A stretch of DNA of 64,000 nt from a bacterium. Lineage in GTDB: Bacteria > Bacteroidota > Bacteroidia > NS11-12g > UBA9320. The stretch is taken from assembly GCA_018223105.1 (NCBI GenBank), contig JAAEYY010000001.1, forward strand, positions 84,476-148,475, in the 5' to 3' direction. The notes under the pieces were generated by a model, which saw only the letters and a program-made list of their open reading frames with translations, did not search any database and was not told where the DNA came from. The first letter of the stretch is position 1. Each line of letters starts with the position of its first letter. Position numbers and translations under genes: made by a program. This document shows positions 9,457-16,715 of this stretch, piece after piece.

Positions 9457-10097
9457 AGTTTAGTTCCGAAGCTTAGGTCACCTGCATCTCCTAGTCCGGG
9501 AATGATATATCCGTTTTCATCCAGTTTATCATCAATCGTTCCAATATAAAGGTCAGCTTCCGGTATATGCTGTTGAACATAATCTACACCTGCTTTGCTT
9601 CCTATTACTGAAGCGAGGATTGTTTTTTTAGGTTTTCCTTTTTCCAGGAAAGCTTTATAAGTCTTTACCAGACTTTGCCCTGTGGCGAGCATGGGATCAC
9701 ATAAAATCAAAATTCGGTCTTCAATAGAAGGACTGGCTACATATTCAAGAACAATTTCAAATTGATGGTCTCCTGTATGCTTGCGGTAAGCTGAGATATA
9801 GGCAAGGTCGGCTTGATCAAACATATGCGCTAAGCCACTTTGAAGAGGTAAGCCTGCCCTGAGCACAGTTGCAATTACAGGTTGTTCAGTGAGGACTTCT
9901 ACTTTAGCAATGCCAAGAGGAGTGTGGACATCTTCGGTATGGTGAGGCCACGATTTACTGATTTCATAGGCTAGGAGCTCTCCAATTCGCTCTATATTTC
10001 TTCGAAATTTAAAACGATCCGATTGAATGCCGGTATCTCGTAATTCCTTGAGAATTACAGAAACCAATGAGAATTCTTCGCTAAGAGTGTATATCAA
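9453..10097 (-). CDS. upp: Uracil phosphoribosyltransferase
   Basis: UPRT converts uracil and PRPP to UMP. The PRPP loop is ILILCDPMLATGQS and the uracil-binding end is GLGDAGDLSFGT. The conserved N-terminal block ELRDTGIQSDRFKFRRNIERIGELLAYE is complete. I place the start at a TTG (minus strand 10097-10095), giving a 214-residue protein beginning MIYTLSEEF, the usual length. A longer start at 10160 would add 21 atypical residues that run into the divergent gene. Operon with the YjjG-like nucleotidase (4-base overlap). Confidence 0.93.
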   Translation of the reverse strand: MIYTLSEEFSLVSVILKELRDTGIQSDRFKFRRNIERIGELLAYEISKSWPHHTEDVHTPLGIAKVEVLTEQPVIATVLRAGLPLQSGLAHMFDQADLAYISAYRKHTGDHQFEIVLEYVASPSIEDRILILCDPMLATGQSLVKTYKAFLEKGKPKKTILASVIGSKAGVDYVQQHIPEADLYIGTIDDKLDENGYIIPGLGDAGDLSFGTKL

Positions 10098-10149
10098 TGG
10101 CCTGAATTTTGCGTTAAAATTCGTATTATTACGTTTAAATACAAAAAGA

Positions 10150-10530
10150 ATGCGAATCAAGCTAAAATTACTACTTCTGGCAATTCCTGTATTTCTGCTT
10201 GCACAAAGCAGTATATCTGATAAGCTGGGCGGATTGATTCAGGCGGGGGATGAACACGGTCTGAGATCTTACTTCGATCAGAGTGTTGAAATTATTACAC
10301 CTGAGAATGACGGGGTTTACAGTCAAAATCAAGCAGAGCAAGTATTGAAGTCATTTTTTAATAAGTATCCCTGTAACGATTTTAAAGTGGATCACTTAGG
10401 AAGTTCGGCAGGAGGCTCTCAATTTGTCATTGGAACCTATAACAGCGGTTCAAAATCATTTAGAACCAGTATTTTTTTAAAGCAAGTTGACCAAAAGTTC
10501 CTCATTCAGGAACTGACATTTGAAGAATAG
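10150..10530 (+). CDS. DUF4783 family exported protein
   Basis: A 126-residue protein starting MRIKLKLLLLAIPVFLLAQS, a signal peptide with cleavage after Ala-Gln or nearby. The mature part (SISDKLGGLIQAGDEHGLRSYFDQSVEI, then FNKYPCNDFKVDHLG) has the cystatin/NTF2-like alpha+beta character of DUF4783, a family common in Bacteroidota next to nadC. It probably acts in the periplasm or envelope; its function is not known. I chose the ATG at 10150 because the longer frame upstream lacks a signal peptide shape and overlaps upp. Confidence 0.75.
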   Translation: MRIKLKLLLLAIPVFLLAQSSISDKLGGLIQAGDEHGLRSYFDQSVEIITPENDGVYSQNQAEQVLKSFFNKYPCNDFKVDHLGSSAGGSQFVIGTYNSGSKSFRTSIFLKQVDQKFLIQELTFEE

Positions 10531-10534
10531 ACCA

Positions 10535-10542
10535 TAGCTTTG
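10535..10542 (+). promoter_or_regulatory. Candidate -7 promoter box (TAGCTTTG) before nadC
   Basis: TAGCTTTG matches the Bacteroidota -7 consensus TAnnTTTG. It ends only four bases before the nadC ATG, so transcription would start almost at the start codon (a near-leaderless mRNA). No convincing -33 TTG is at the usual distance, so this is a weak call. Confidence 0.35.
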
Positions 10543-10546
10543 CTTC

Positions 10547-11395
10547 ATGGATATAAACCATCATTTTATTACCAAGGCTATTGATCTGGCTATTGCTGAG
10601 GATATTGGAGATGGAGACCATAGCAGCATGGGTTCTATTCCCATGGGCACTGAGGGTAGAGCTCGTCTTTTAATTAAGGAAGACGGTATACTCGCAGGTG
10701 TAGCGGTTGCTCAAAAAATAATTTCACTAATCGACCCGCATTGTGCGCTACAACCAAAATTTCAAGATGGCATGAGCGTTAAAGAAGGAGATGTTGCTTT
10801 TGTGGTGAATGGATCTGTTCATACCATCCTACAAGCTGAGCGTATCATGCTCAACTTCATGCAAAGAATGAGCGGCATCTCTACTTATACCAAACGGTTG
10901 GTAGATATTATTGAGGGGACAGGTGCGTCATTACTCGACACTAGAAAAACAACGCCGGGCTTAAGAGCTTTTGAAAAATGGGCGGTTAAAATTGGCGGCG
11001 GAATGAACCACAGGTTTGGATTGTTTGATATGGTGATGCTTAAAGACAACCATATTGATTATGCCGGTGGAGTGGTGCCCGCAATAGAAAAAGTACATGA
11101 TTATCTGAAGCAAAGCGGAAGAAAACTTCAAATAGAAGTGGAAACCCGAAATATGGAAGAAGTTGAACAAGCTCTGTCTACTGGTAAAGTTGATCGTATA
11201 ATGTTTGATAATTTTGATCCCGCTGCAATGAAAGAAGCAGTGCAACTGGTTAATAAAAGATGTGAAACAGAAGCTTCAGGAGGGATTACCGAGAAAAATA
11301 TTAGAGAATATGCTGAAACCGGAGTGCAGTTTATTTCGGTTGGCGCTTTAACTCATAGCGTGAAAAGTTTGGATATGAGCCTGAAGCAGTATTAG
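10547..11395 (+). CDS. nadC: Nicotinate-nucleotide pyrophosphorylase (quinolinate phosphoribosyltransferase)
   Basis: A 282-residue NadC of normal length, the de novo NAD enzyme converting quinolinate and PRPP to nicotinate mononucleotide. Visible motifs are EDIGDGDHSS at the N-terminus, LNFMQRMSGIST, the active-site block LLDTRKTTPGLRAFEKWAVKIGGG, and the C-terminal ASGGITEKNIREYAETGVQFISVGALTHS barrel end (about residues 243-270). Its stop codon overlaps that of the convergent sulfatase-fold gene (TTAG). Confidence 0.97.
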   Translation: MDINHHFITKAIDLAIAEDIGDGDHSSMGSIPMGTEGRARLLIKEDGILAGVAVAQKIISLIDPHCALQPKFQDGMSVKEGDVAFVVNGSVHTILQAERIMLNFMQRMSGISTYTKRLVDIIEGTGASLLDTRKTTPGLRAFEKWAVKIGGGMNHRFGLFDMVMLKDNHIDYAGGVVPAIEKVHDYLKQSGRKLQIEVETRNMEEVEQALSTGKVDRIMFDNFDPAAMKEAVQLVNKRCETEASGGITEKNIREYAETGVQFISVGALTHSVKSLDMSLKQY

Positions 11396-12933
11396 TTTAA
11401 ACTGTCGGTTACATTGTAAAACTTATACGGATAATTCCAGCTCGAATAGAAACTTTGATCCTTCAATAATGGTAAATCCATCTTGAAGTATTTATTCATG
11501 ATTACCCTGTAACTATTAACAGGGCTAATTGAGTCGTTGAGCATTGAATAATCCCCGTCAGGGAAATAATAGGCATTTAAAATAGGCATTCGCTCACCAA
11601 AATTATTGTCTTCAAAGCCTTGTGTATTCAGAAGTTCGGAGCATGGACCATGGTCGCCTTGCAAAATGATAATGGGTGGCTCCTCGCTCTGAGCAAGAAT
11701 AGCATCGATGGTCTCTTTGAGTTTTTTATTTACAAACTTTAATTGCTCTATATATTCTTTTTTGTACTTCTCCGGATCTCGTCCTTTCTCTATCGGGCGC
11801 CAAATTGTGTAAGAATGATTGGGCTGAACAGCATTTCCCTCAGCATCAAAAACAAAGGGTTGGTGAGGTGCTAAGACATGTCCGTGAACGTAAAATTTCC
11901 CTGGAGTTTTAGATATATCCTTAATTCGTTCAAAAGCATTGAGTATTTTCTTGCGATGATGCCCGTAAGCGTCTTTAGTTGAAATTATTGGTTCTCTATG
12001 AAAGGCTCGGATTGCAGTACTATTCACCAACTCATTTTGGAATAAATTTACATAGGCATCCGGAGTATGAAAGAAGTGGTCTGCACTGTCTAAAAATACT
12101 GCTGTGAACATTGCGGCATCAAATGCAATGGAAGTGTAGCCTTGAGCTTTCAGTTTGTTAATGACTTTACTGTCATCAATTAAAGTTTTTAATGGCCAAC
12201 GATCGTCATTTTCTAGTCCCACCTTCTTAGCAAAACTATCGAGGTACATCATGTTGAGCGTTGAAGTAACAGAAAGTATAGTTTGTCCGTAGCTTGCGAA
12301 GCTCTTATCCGCTACGTAAAACCCTTTATCTTCCAGGTAATTTATAAAATCGCCATTATCAAAATTATAAATGTCTTTTAAAACATCAGCCCTGCCATAA
12401 GCATCAGCTATGAGATAATAAATACTGGGTGTATTTAACTGTTCTTTATCTTGCTCAATTTGCTTTTTGCCAATTATATCAGATGTATCCCTAGTACTAT
12501 ACTCGAAAATCGTATACAAGGGCATGCAAAGAAGTAAGATGCTAATAAAGTTGAATAGTTTATGGGTTTTAAGAGGTACTACCTTTTTAAACTTAAATCT
12601 CCAGATTAGAAATAAGAGAATTAGCAGACTCGACCATTTATAAAAGTTTTGATCCAGTCTAATACCTGTAAGTGGGATTTTCTCTGGATAGAATAACTCG
12701 TAATAATGGCCATAGCTAAAAAAAAGGAAGGCCACTATAGTAGTAAATATTCCCGCTTGAATAATGTTCCTGAAAAAAAGATACACTAAGCCGAAAAGAA
12801 CAATCAGTCCGCCAAAAACTACTCCTAAAGGAGGTAGGACATCCTTGATTCTAACTAAAGCAATATTTTCTGCATATAGAAAAACAACGGCATACAATAC
12901 AATTAAGATGCTATGCCAAGGGAACTTTTTCAT
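11392..12933 (-). CDS. Membrane-anchored sulfatase-fold hydrolase/transferase
   Basis: A 513-residue protein of the alkaline phosphatase/sulfatase superfamily. About five membrane helices occupy residues 1-150, followed by the catalytic domain beginning PSIYYLIADAYGRAD. A conserved nucleophile region SFASYGQTILSVTSTLNMMYLD follows around residue 215, with a probable Thr or Ser nucleophile, and a metal site LQGDHGP lies near residue 430. This architecture is shared by phosphoethanolamine and glycerol phosphate transferases and related membrane sulfatases. The ATG at 12933 makes an ATGA overlap with the upstream gene. Its neighbours suggest action on an envelope polymer (inference). Confidence 0.75.
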   Translation of the reverse strand: MKKFPWHSILIVLYAVVFLYAENIALVRIKDVLPPLGVVFGGLIVLFGLVYLFFRNIIQAGIFTTIVAFLFFSYGHYYELFYPEKIPLTGIRLDQNFYKWSSLLILLFLIWRFKFKKVVPLKTHKLFNFISILLLCMPLYTIFEYSTRDTSDIIGKKQIEQDKEQLNTPSIYYLIADAYGRADVLKDIYNFDNGDFINYLEDKGFYVADKSFASYGQTILSVTSTLNMMYLDSFAKKVGLENDDRWPLKTLIDDSKVINKLKAQGYTSIAFDAAMFTAVFLDSADHFFHTPDAYVNLFQNELVNSTAIRAFHREPIISTKDAYGHHRKKILNAFERIKDISKTPGKFYVHGHVLAPHQPFVFDAEGNAVQPNHSYTIWRPIEKGRDPEKYKKEYIEQLKFVNKKLKETIDAILAQSEEPPIIILQGDHGPCSELLNTQGFEDNNFGERMPILNAYYFPDGDYSMLNDSISPVNSYRVIMNKYFKMDLPLLKDQSFYSSWNYPYKFYNVTDSLN

Positions 12934-14291
12934 TTTGACTTGAAGCAATAAAGCGTTCTTTCACTGCCTTCTACTTTTGACTTTTCCATTAGATCAAAAT
13001 AGGTAGAGAATGCATCCTCAAATCCGACTTCAGTATATTCTGGAAATATATCTTCTCTTGTTGCAAGTAAAATTTTCACCTTAGAATCGGTCTTTGGTAC
13101 AAACTCGATGATCAAATGCTGTCCCAGTTTTGAGAAATATTCGGCAATCATTTCCAGTGGTAAATTATTGCTGATGGCCAAATGGTGAACCAATGCGAGG
13201 GCCATAATACATCCTGCCGGACCTCTTTGCTCCAAGCTATCTCTTTCTTTGTGTGCCCAACCAAGAGCAGGACTTGGATTCGTAAGGTCGAGCATAAGAG
13301 GGAGCATATGCTTTTGCTTTTCTTCCTTTACCTTTCTGTAATTTTGGTTTACTGCAATTGGATCAATGTCAAAAGCAATGGTTGGGATCTTTTGATCAGC
13401 AGCGATTTTACTAAAAGTACCGTCATTAGCGCCTAAGTCCCAGAGGGTCTCAGGTTTGATCAGGTCAATGTACTTCTTAACCAATACAAACTTGGCTTTA
13501 TGTGCCTCTTCAGAGTAATTCGTGTTGTTGTAATAATCACCCCATTCTGTTTCGCCGGGCTCCCATGAGAGTTTCAAAATAGAAGATTCCAGGTTTTTTA
13601 GTATGCCGCGTAGTCCGCTGCTGCTTACCTGTGCCTTCTTTTTTGTATCCTCTGCTTTATTGGCGTGTTTGCCTTGTGCTTTTGCGTGCCAATGTATATG
13701 ACTTGCAATTGATAAATTAAATCTGGTTTTCCAGGGGAGAAGCTTTGAAGCTAGATCTAGAGGAATACCGTCTATGTATGAATGAAACAGATGGTTTAAC
13801 CTAATATCTTTTATAGATGCTAATAAGAGGGGTGCGTAGAAGTGCTGGCAAAACTGACGATATGCAACCCAAGGCGATCCTTCTTCATATCTCTCAAAGG
13901 ATAGCGTATCTATTAGCATGGCTTTGCCATTCACAAACTGCACATTATATGCGCTGGCGTCTTTCAGGCTTAAGCCTTTCTTCAATGCAGTAAGCTGAAC
14001 ACGAAGAGTAAGTAAAGCAGCGTCCTTTAATTGTTCAAAAGACCATTCATAAGGGTAAGAAATGAAATCAAGCTGTTGAGGTAGAATTGTTTTATATGCA
14101 TCAGGATTCACATTCTCTACTTCCTCATGTGGAATCAAGGCTTTTTTCTCAACTAAAAGCTCATATAAACCTGAGCTCATCAAAAGCTCATAGTCAGTTT
14201 CAGCTTTGTGCTGTATTTGTCGCATAATGCGACCCTCATGTTTGAAAATAAATCCGGAAGGATCCCGGAAAGAAGAAGGAAGCCTATTCAT
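12930..14291 (-). CDS. Kinase-like domain fused to SAM methyltransferase (NoeA-like)
   Basis: A 453-residue two-part protein. Residues 85-131 contain D111, N116 and D128 (DASAYNVQFVNGKAMLID), spaced like the catalytic loop and metal Asp of kinase-fold phosphotransferases. Residues about 260-440 form a class I methyltransferase with LWDLGANDGTFSK (motif I), AFDIDPIAVNQNY and MALALVHHLAIS. It resembles proteins annotated as NoeA-like nodulation methyltransferases (recollection, not searched). It overlaps the downstream sulfatase gene by four bases and the upstream small membrane protein by eight, so the three are made together. Substrate unknown; the kinase-like reading is inference. Confidence 0.7.
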   Translation of the reverse strand: MNRLPSSFRDPSGFIFKHEGRIMRQIQHKAETDYELLMSSGLYELLVEKKALIPHEEVENVNPDAYKTILPQQLDFISYPYEWSFEQLKDAALLTLRVQLTALKKGLSLKDASAYNVQFVNGKAMLIDTLSFERYEEGSPWVAYRQFCQHFYAPLLLASIKDIRLNHLFHSYIDGIPLDLASKLLPWKTRFNLSIASHIHWHAKAQGKHANKAEDTKKKAQVSSSGLRGILKNLESSILKLSWEPGETEWGDYYNNTNYSEEAHKAKFVLVKKYIDLIKPETLWDLGANDGTFSKIAADQKIPTIAFDIDPIAVNQNYRKVKEEKQKHMLPLMLDLTNPSPALGWAHKERDSLEQRGPAGCIMALALVHHLAISNNLPLEMIAEYFSKLGQHLIIEFVPKTDSKVKILLATREDIFPEYTEVGFEDAFSTYFDLMEKSKVEGSERTLYCFKSK

Positions 14292-14508
14292 TCCCTAAAT
14301 CATCCTCTGAATCAGAATCGTTTGAATTTCCTTTGATGAAGTTGATGATTTTATTCCAGTAGAGTTTTATTGCATAAAATCCACCTAAAACACCGGCAAT
14401 GATCATTTGAAGAATGTATGATCCCGATCCCGGATCCAAATATGCAAATGCAGAAGGGAGGAAACATAGGGTCATTGCCAGAATAAGTACTTGCCTTTTA
14501 GCCATCAT
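14284..14508 (-). CDS. Small membrane protein with LDPGSG motif
   Basis: A 74-residue protein starting at the ATG of 14508 (a second ATG follows directly). The first hydrophobic segment, LILAMTLCFLPSAFA, looks like a signal peptide ending just before AYLDPGSGSYILQMIIAG; the second helix runs to about residue 42, followed by an acidic tail rich in Asp, Asn and Ser. Small proteins with the YLDPGSG motif recur beside methyltransferase and sulfatase genes in envelope glycan loci (recollection). It overlaps the kinase-like/methyltransferase gene by eight bases. No known function; probably an assembly or anchoring factor (inference). Confidence 0.65.
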   Translation of the reverse strand: MMAKRQVLILAMTLCFLPSAFAYLDPGSGSYILQMIIAGVLGGFYAIKLYWNKIINFIKGNSNDSDSEDDLGNE

Positions 14509-14523
14509 AACTGAAAATTTCGG

Positions 14524-14531
14524 CAAACGTA
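14524..14531 (-). promoter_or_regulatory. Candidate -7 promoter box for the three-gene cassette
   Basis: On the minus strand the bases read TACGTTTG, a match to TAnnTTTG, 15 bases before the ATG of the LDPGSG gene. A TTG-containing segment lies about 25 bases further upstream, slightly farther than the usual -33 distance. It would drive the 14508-11392 operon. Confidence 0.4.
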
Positions 14532-14595
14532 AGTGAATTAATTAAGATTAACGAAACAATTATTTAACGTAAGTGCAATATTTGAGCGGGAAGTG

Positions 14596-15222
14596 CTAGT
14601 TGATGAGTGCCTCATGAACGGATGCATAATGCACTGTATGCGCGCCTTCAAACTCGGTATGCCGAATATTCAAGTCGAATTTCTTTAGCTTCTGTACAAA
14701 CTCTAGAACTTCAGGACTATCCCTGAAAGGGTCTTTGTTGCCACTGATGTAATCGTACTTTAAGTCTTTAAATTTTGGTGTGTTTAGTTCGAGTTCTATT
14801 TCAGGAGGTATCATTCCACTACACATTATCAGCTGCTTAAAGTGTATTTCAGAATGAAATAACCACCTGAATGCTGTCGCAACTCCTTGTGAGAACCCGA
14901 GGAGGTAAGCAGATGAAATTTGAGGTAATTCACCATGAATTGTGTTGAGCTGAGCTACATAATTGTCAATATCTACTAATCGGTCTTCTTTAGTCATCCA
15001 AGATGCACCAACTCTGCCGGAAAATCCTTCCAAGTAAAAACGGTGCATTCCCTCAGGAACAACTACGCACCAACCTTCTTCAACTAATGGCTCAAATTTT
15101 CTTGAAAAATAAGTAGCAAGCTGTCCGTATCCATGCAGAGCATAAAGTCTTTTTTGGGATTCAGGATTGCCTAAAATTACTACACGCGCTTTTTGTTTTA
15201 CCTCGAAATATTTAGTCGTCAT
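14596..15222 (-). CDS. Alpha/beta-hydrolase esterase
   Basis: A 208-residue alpha/beta hydrolase of the carboxylesterase/phospholipase type. The oxyanion region is LYALHGYGQLATYF (HGxG) near residue 27, the nucleophile elbow is LLGFSQGVATAFRW near residue 108 (GxSxG), and the catalytic His is in FEGAHTVHYASVHEAL near the C-terminus; Asp is likely in GNKDPF. No signal peptide, so cytoplasmic. Alone on its strand behind the beta-barrel gene; substrate unknown. Confidence 0.75.
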   Translation of the reverse strand: MTTKYFEVKQKARVVILGNPESQKRLYALHGYGQLATYFSRKFEPLVEEGWCVVVPEGMHRFYLEGFSGRVGASWMTKEDRLVDIDNYVAQLNTIHGELPQISSAYLLGFSQGVATAFRWLFHSEIHFKQLIMCSGMIPPEIELELNTPKFKDLKYDYISGNKDPFRDSPEVLEFVQKLKKFDLNIRHTEFEGAHTVHYASVHEALIN

Positions 15223-15327
15223 TTAGCCGCAAATCTAATTTCACTATGCCATAAACATTGGACATTCTTGTTAATAATGAATTCTGTAACCGGAAAATTA
15301 GAGTTAATTTGGCTGAAACACATGACT

Positions 15328-16149
15328 ATGAAAAACATAAAAAGAACAATGATGATTTGTGCTGCATCCCTATTCGCATTTGCGGCGCAAGCTCAGTTTG
15401 AACTTTCTCTATCTACCGGATATTGGGGAGGTGCATTCAAAGGAAATGTAGGTCAGGCATTAGAAGTGGATAATGATGGAGATGCTACAAGAACGAATAT
15501 TTATTACTCTTTAGGAGGTGGAATTCCTATTACAGTTACAGCAGGAGTGCCACTGGGAGACAATATTAAATTTGATTTTGGTTTAAATCTGCTTTTAGGA
15601 TCTGAAGTAACAATTGGTACACTGCAAAATGATGTTTCGGAGTCTGAAATAATGACTACAGCTCAAACTAGACAGGTGAGAATTATGACGGGGATCACCG
15701 CAATTTCCGATGATGGTATTTATGCAAAAGGAGGTTTGGTATTACCGGTAGCAGGTTCTACCCGAGGTTATCGCCTTTTCGAAACTACTTCAGGTGAAAT
15801 GGAGACTCGTACCGTAACAATGGGTTACTTTTCTGTGGGTACTTATTTCGCGGCAGGTTATAGATTAGAAGTAGGTAATGACCTGTATCTTTTTGGAGAG
15901 CTTCAGGCACTTGCTTTGAGCATAAAGAGTAAAAGTATGGAGGTTACAGAGTTTGAAGGGTTTAATGGTGAAGATGAAGGAGATTTGCCTGATTCTCAAA
16001 TATATACAGAGTACTATCATGAGCTAGATAGTGATGCCAACAATGACGACAATATGGATTTTGACCCGGATGATCCTACAGAAGCATTATCTACTCCAAC
16101 CTCTTTCGGAGCTTGGGGAATCAATCTCGGAGTGGTTTTAACATTTTAA
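15328..16149 (+). CDS. Outer membrane beta-barrel protein
   Basis: A 273-residue exported protein starting MKNIKRTMMICAASLFAFAAQAQ, a clear signal peptide (an alternative ATG lies two codons earlier). The mature part alternates hydrophobic and polar residues with Gly-rich turns (LSLSTGYWGGAFKG, GLNLLLGSEV, MGYFSVGTYFAAGYRLEVGNDLYLFGE) and ends ...INLGVVLTF, the C-terminal aromatic strand of barrels. An acidic loop (DSDANNDDNMDFDPDD) near residue 235 may bind calcium. Family not recognised; likely a small integral outer membrane protein. Confidence 0.65.
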   Translation: MKNIKRTMMICAASLFAFAAQAQFELSLSTGYWGGAFKGNVGQALEVDNDGDATRTNIYYSLGGGIPITVTAGVPLGDNIKFDFGLNLLLGSEVTIGTLQNDVSESEIMTTAQTRQVRIMTGITAISDDGIYAKGGLVLPVAGSTRGYRLFETTSGEMETRTVTMGYFSVGTYFAAGYRLEVGNDLYLFGELQALALSIKSKSMEVTEFEGFNGEDEGDLPDSQIYTEYYHELDSDANNDDNMDFDPDDPTEALSTPTSFGAWGINLGVVLTF

Positions 16150-16169
16150 GATCACATTATAAGAATACT

Positions 16170-16203
16170 AAAAAGCATGGGGTGACTCATGCTTTTTGTT
16201 TTT
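16170..16203 (+). terminator. Intrinsic terminator after the beta-barrel gene
   Basis: A 10-bp perfect stem AAAAAGCATG / CATGCTTTTT with an eight-base loop, followed by a T-rich stretch, 20 bases after the stop. The A-tract on the other side makes it usable in both directions. It insulates the beta-barrel gene from folA. Confidence 0.75.
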
Positions 16204-16213
16204 TATTTGCGCT

Positions 16214-16714
16214 ATGATCGTTTCCTTAATTGTAGCTATGGGTGAAGATCGCGCTATTGGTGCGAATAATGACTTGCTTTGGAAAATTAAGGATGATCTA
16301 CGTTTGTTTATGAAGACCACTGCTAATCATGCAGTTATACATGGTAGAAAGTCTTTTGAAAGTATTGGTACACCGCTCAGGAATAGAACCAATATTATTA
16401 TTACAAGAGATGAAAGCTATAGTTTTCCCGGATGTTTTGTCTCCAACTCCATAGATGAGTCTATATCAATGGCGAAAAAACTGGAACAACACGATGAGAT
16501 TTTTATTTTGGGTGGAGCTCAAATCTACAAACTTACCTTGGAGGATGTAGATCGTATGTATATCTCCCATGTCAAAGGAAGCTTCCCTAAAGCTGATGCG
16601 CATTTTCCCGAAGTTAATTTTGACGAATGGAACCTTGTAAACTCAAGGTCGTATCCTCAAAATGAGGAGAATGAATACGCTTTCGATTTCTGTATCTACG
16701 AACGAAAAAAATAG
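16214..16714 (+). CDS. folA: Dihydrofolate reductase
   Basis: A 166-residue DHFR: MIVSLIVAMGEDRAIGANNDLLWKIKDDLRLF carries the canonical start, the Ala-Ile-Gly NADPH strand and the substrate Asp (D27 equivalent in KIKDDLRLF). HAVIHGRKSFESIG, NIIITRD and FILGGAQIYKL complete the NADPH site. It reduces dihydrofolate to tetrahydrofolate. The ATG at 16214 gives the standard length; longer starts add residues not found in the family. Convergent with asnS, one base between stop codons. Confidence 0.95.
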   Translation: MIVSLIVAMGEDRAIGANNDLLWKIKDDLRLFMKTTANHAVIHGRKSFESIGTPLRNRTNIIITRDESYSFPGCFVSNSIDESISMAKKLEQHDEIFILGGAQIYKLTLEDVDRMYISHVKGSFPKADAHFPEVNFDEWNLVNSRSYPQNEENEYAFDFCIYERKK

Positions 16715-16715
16715 A

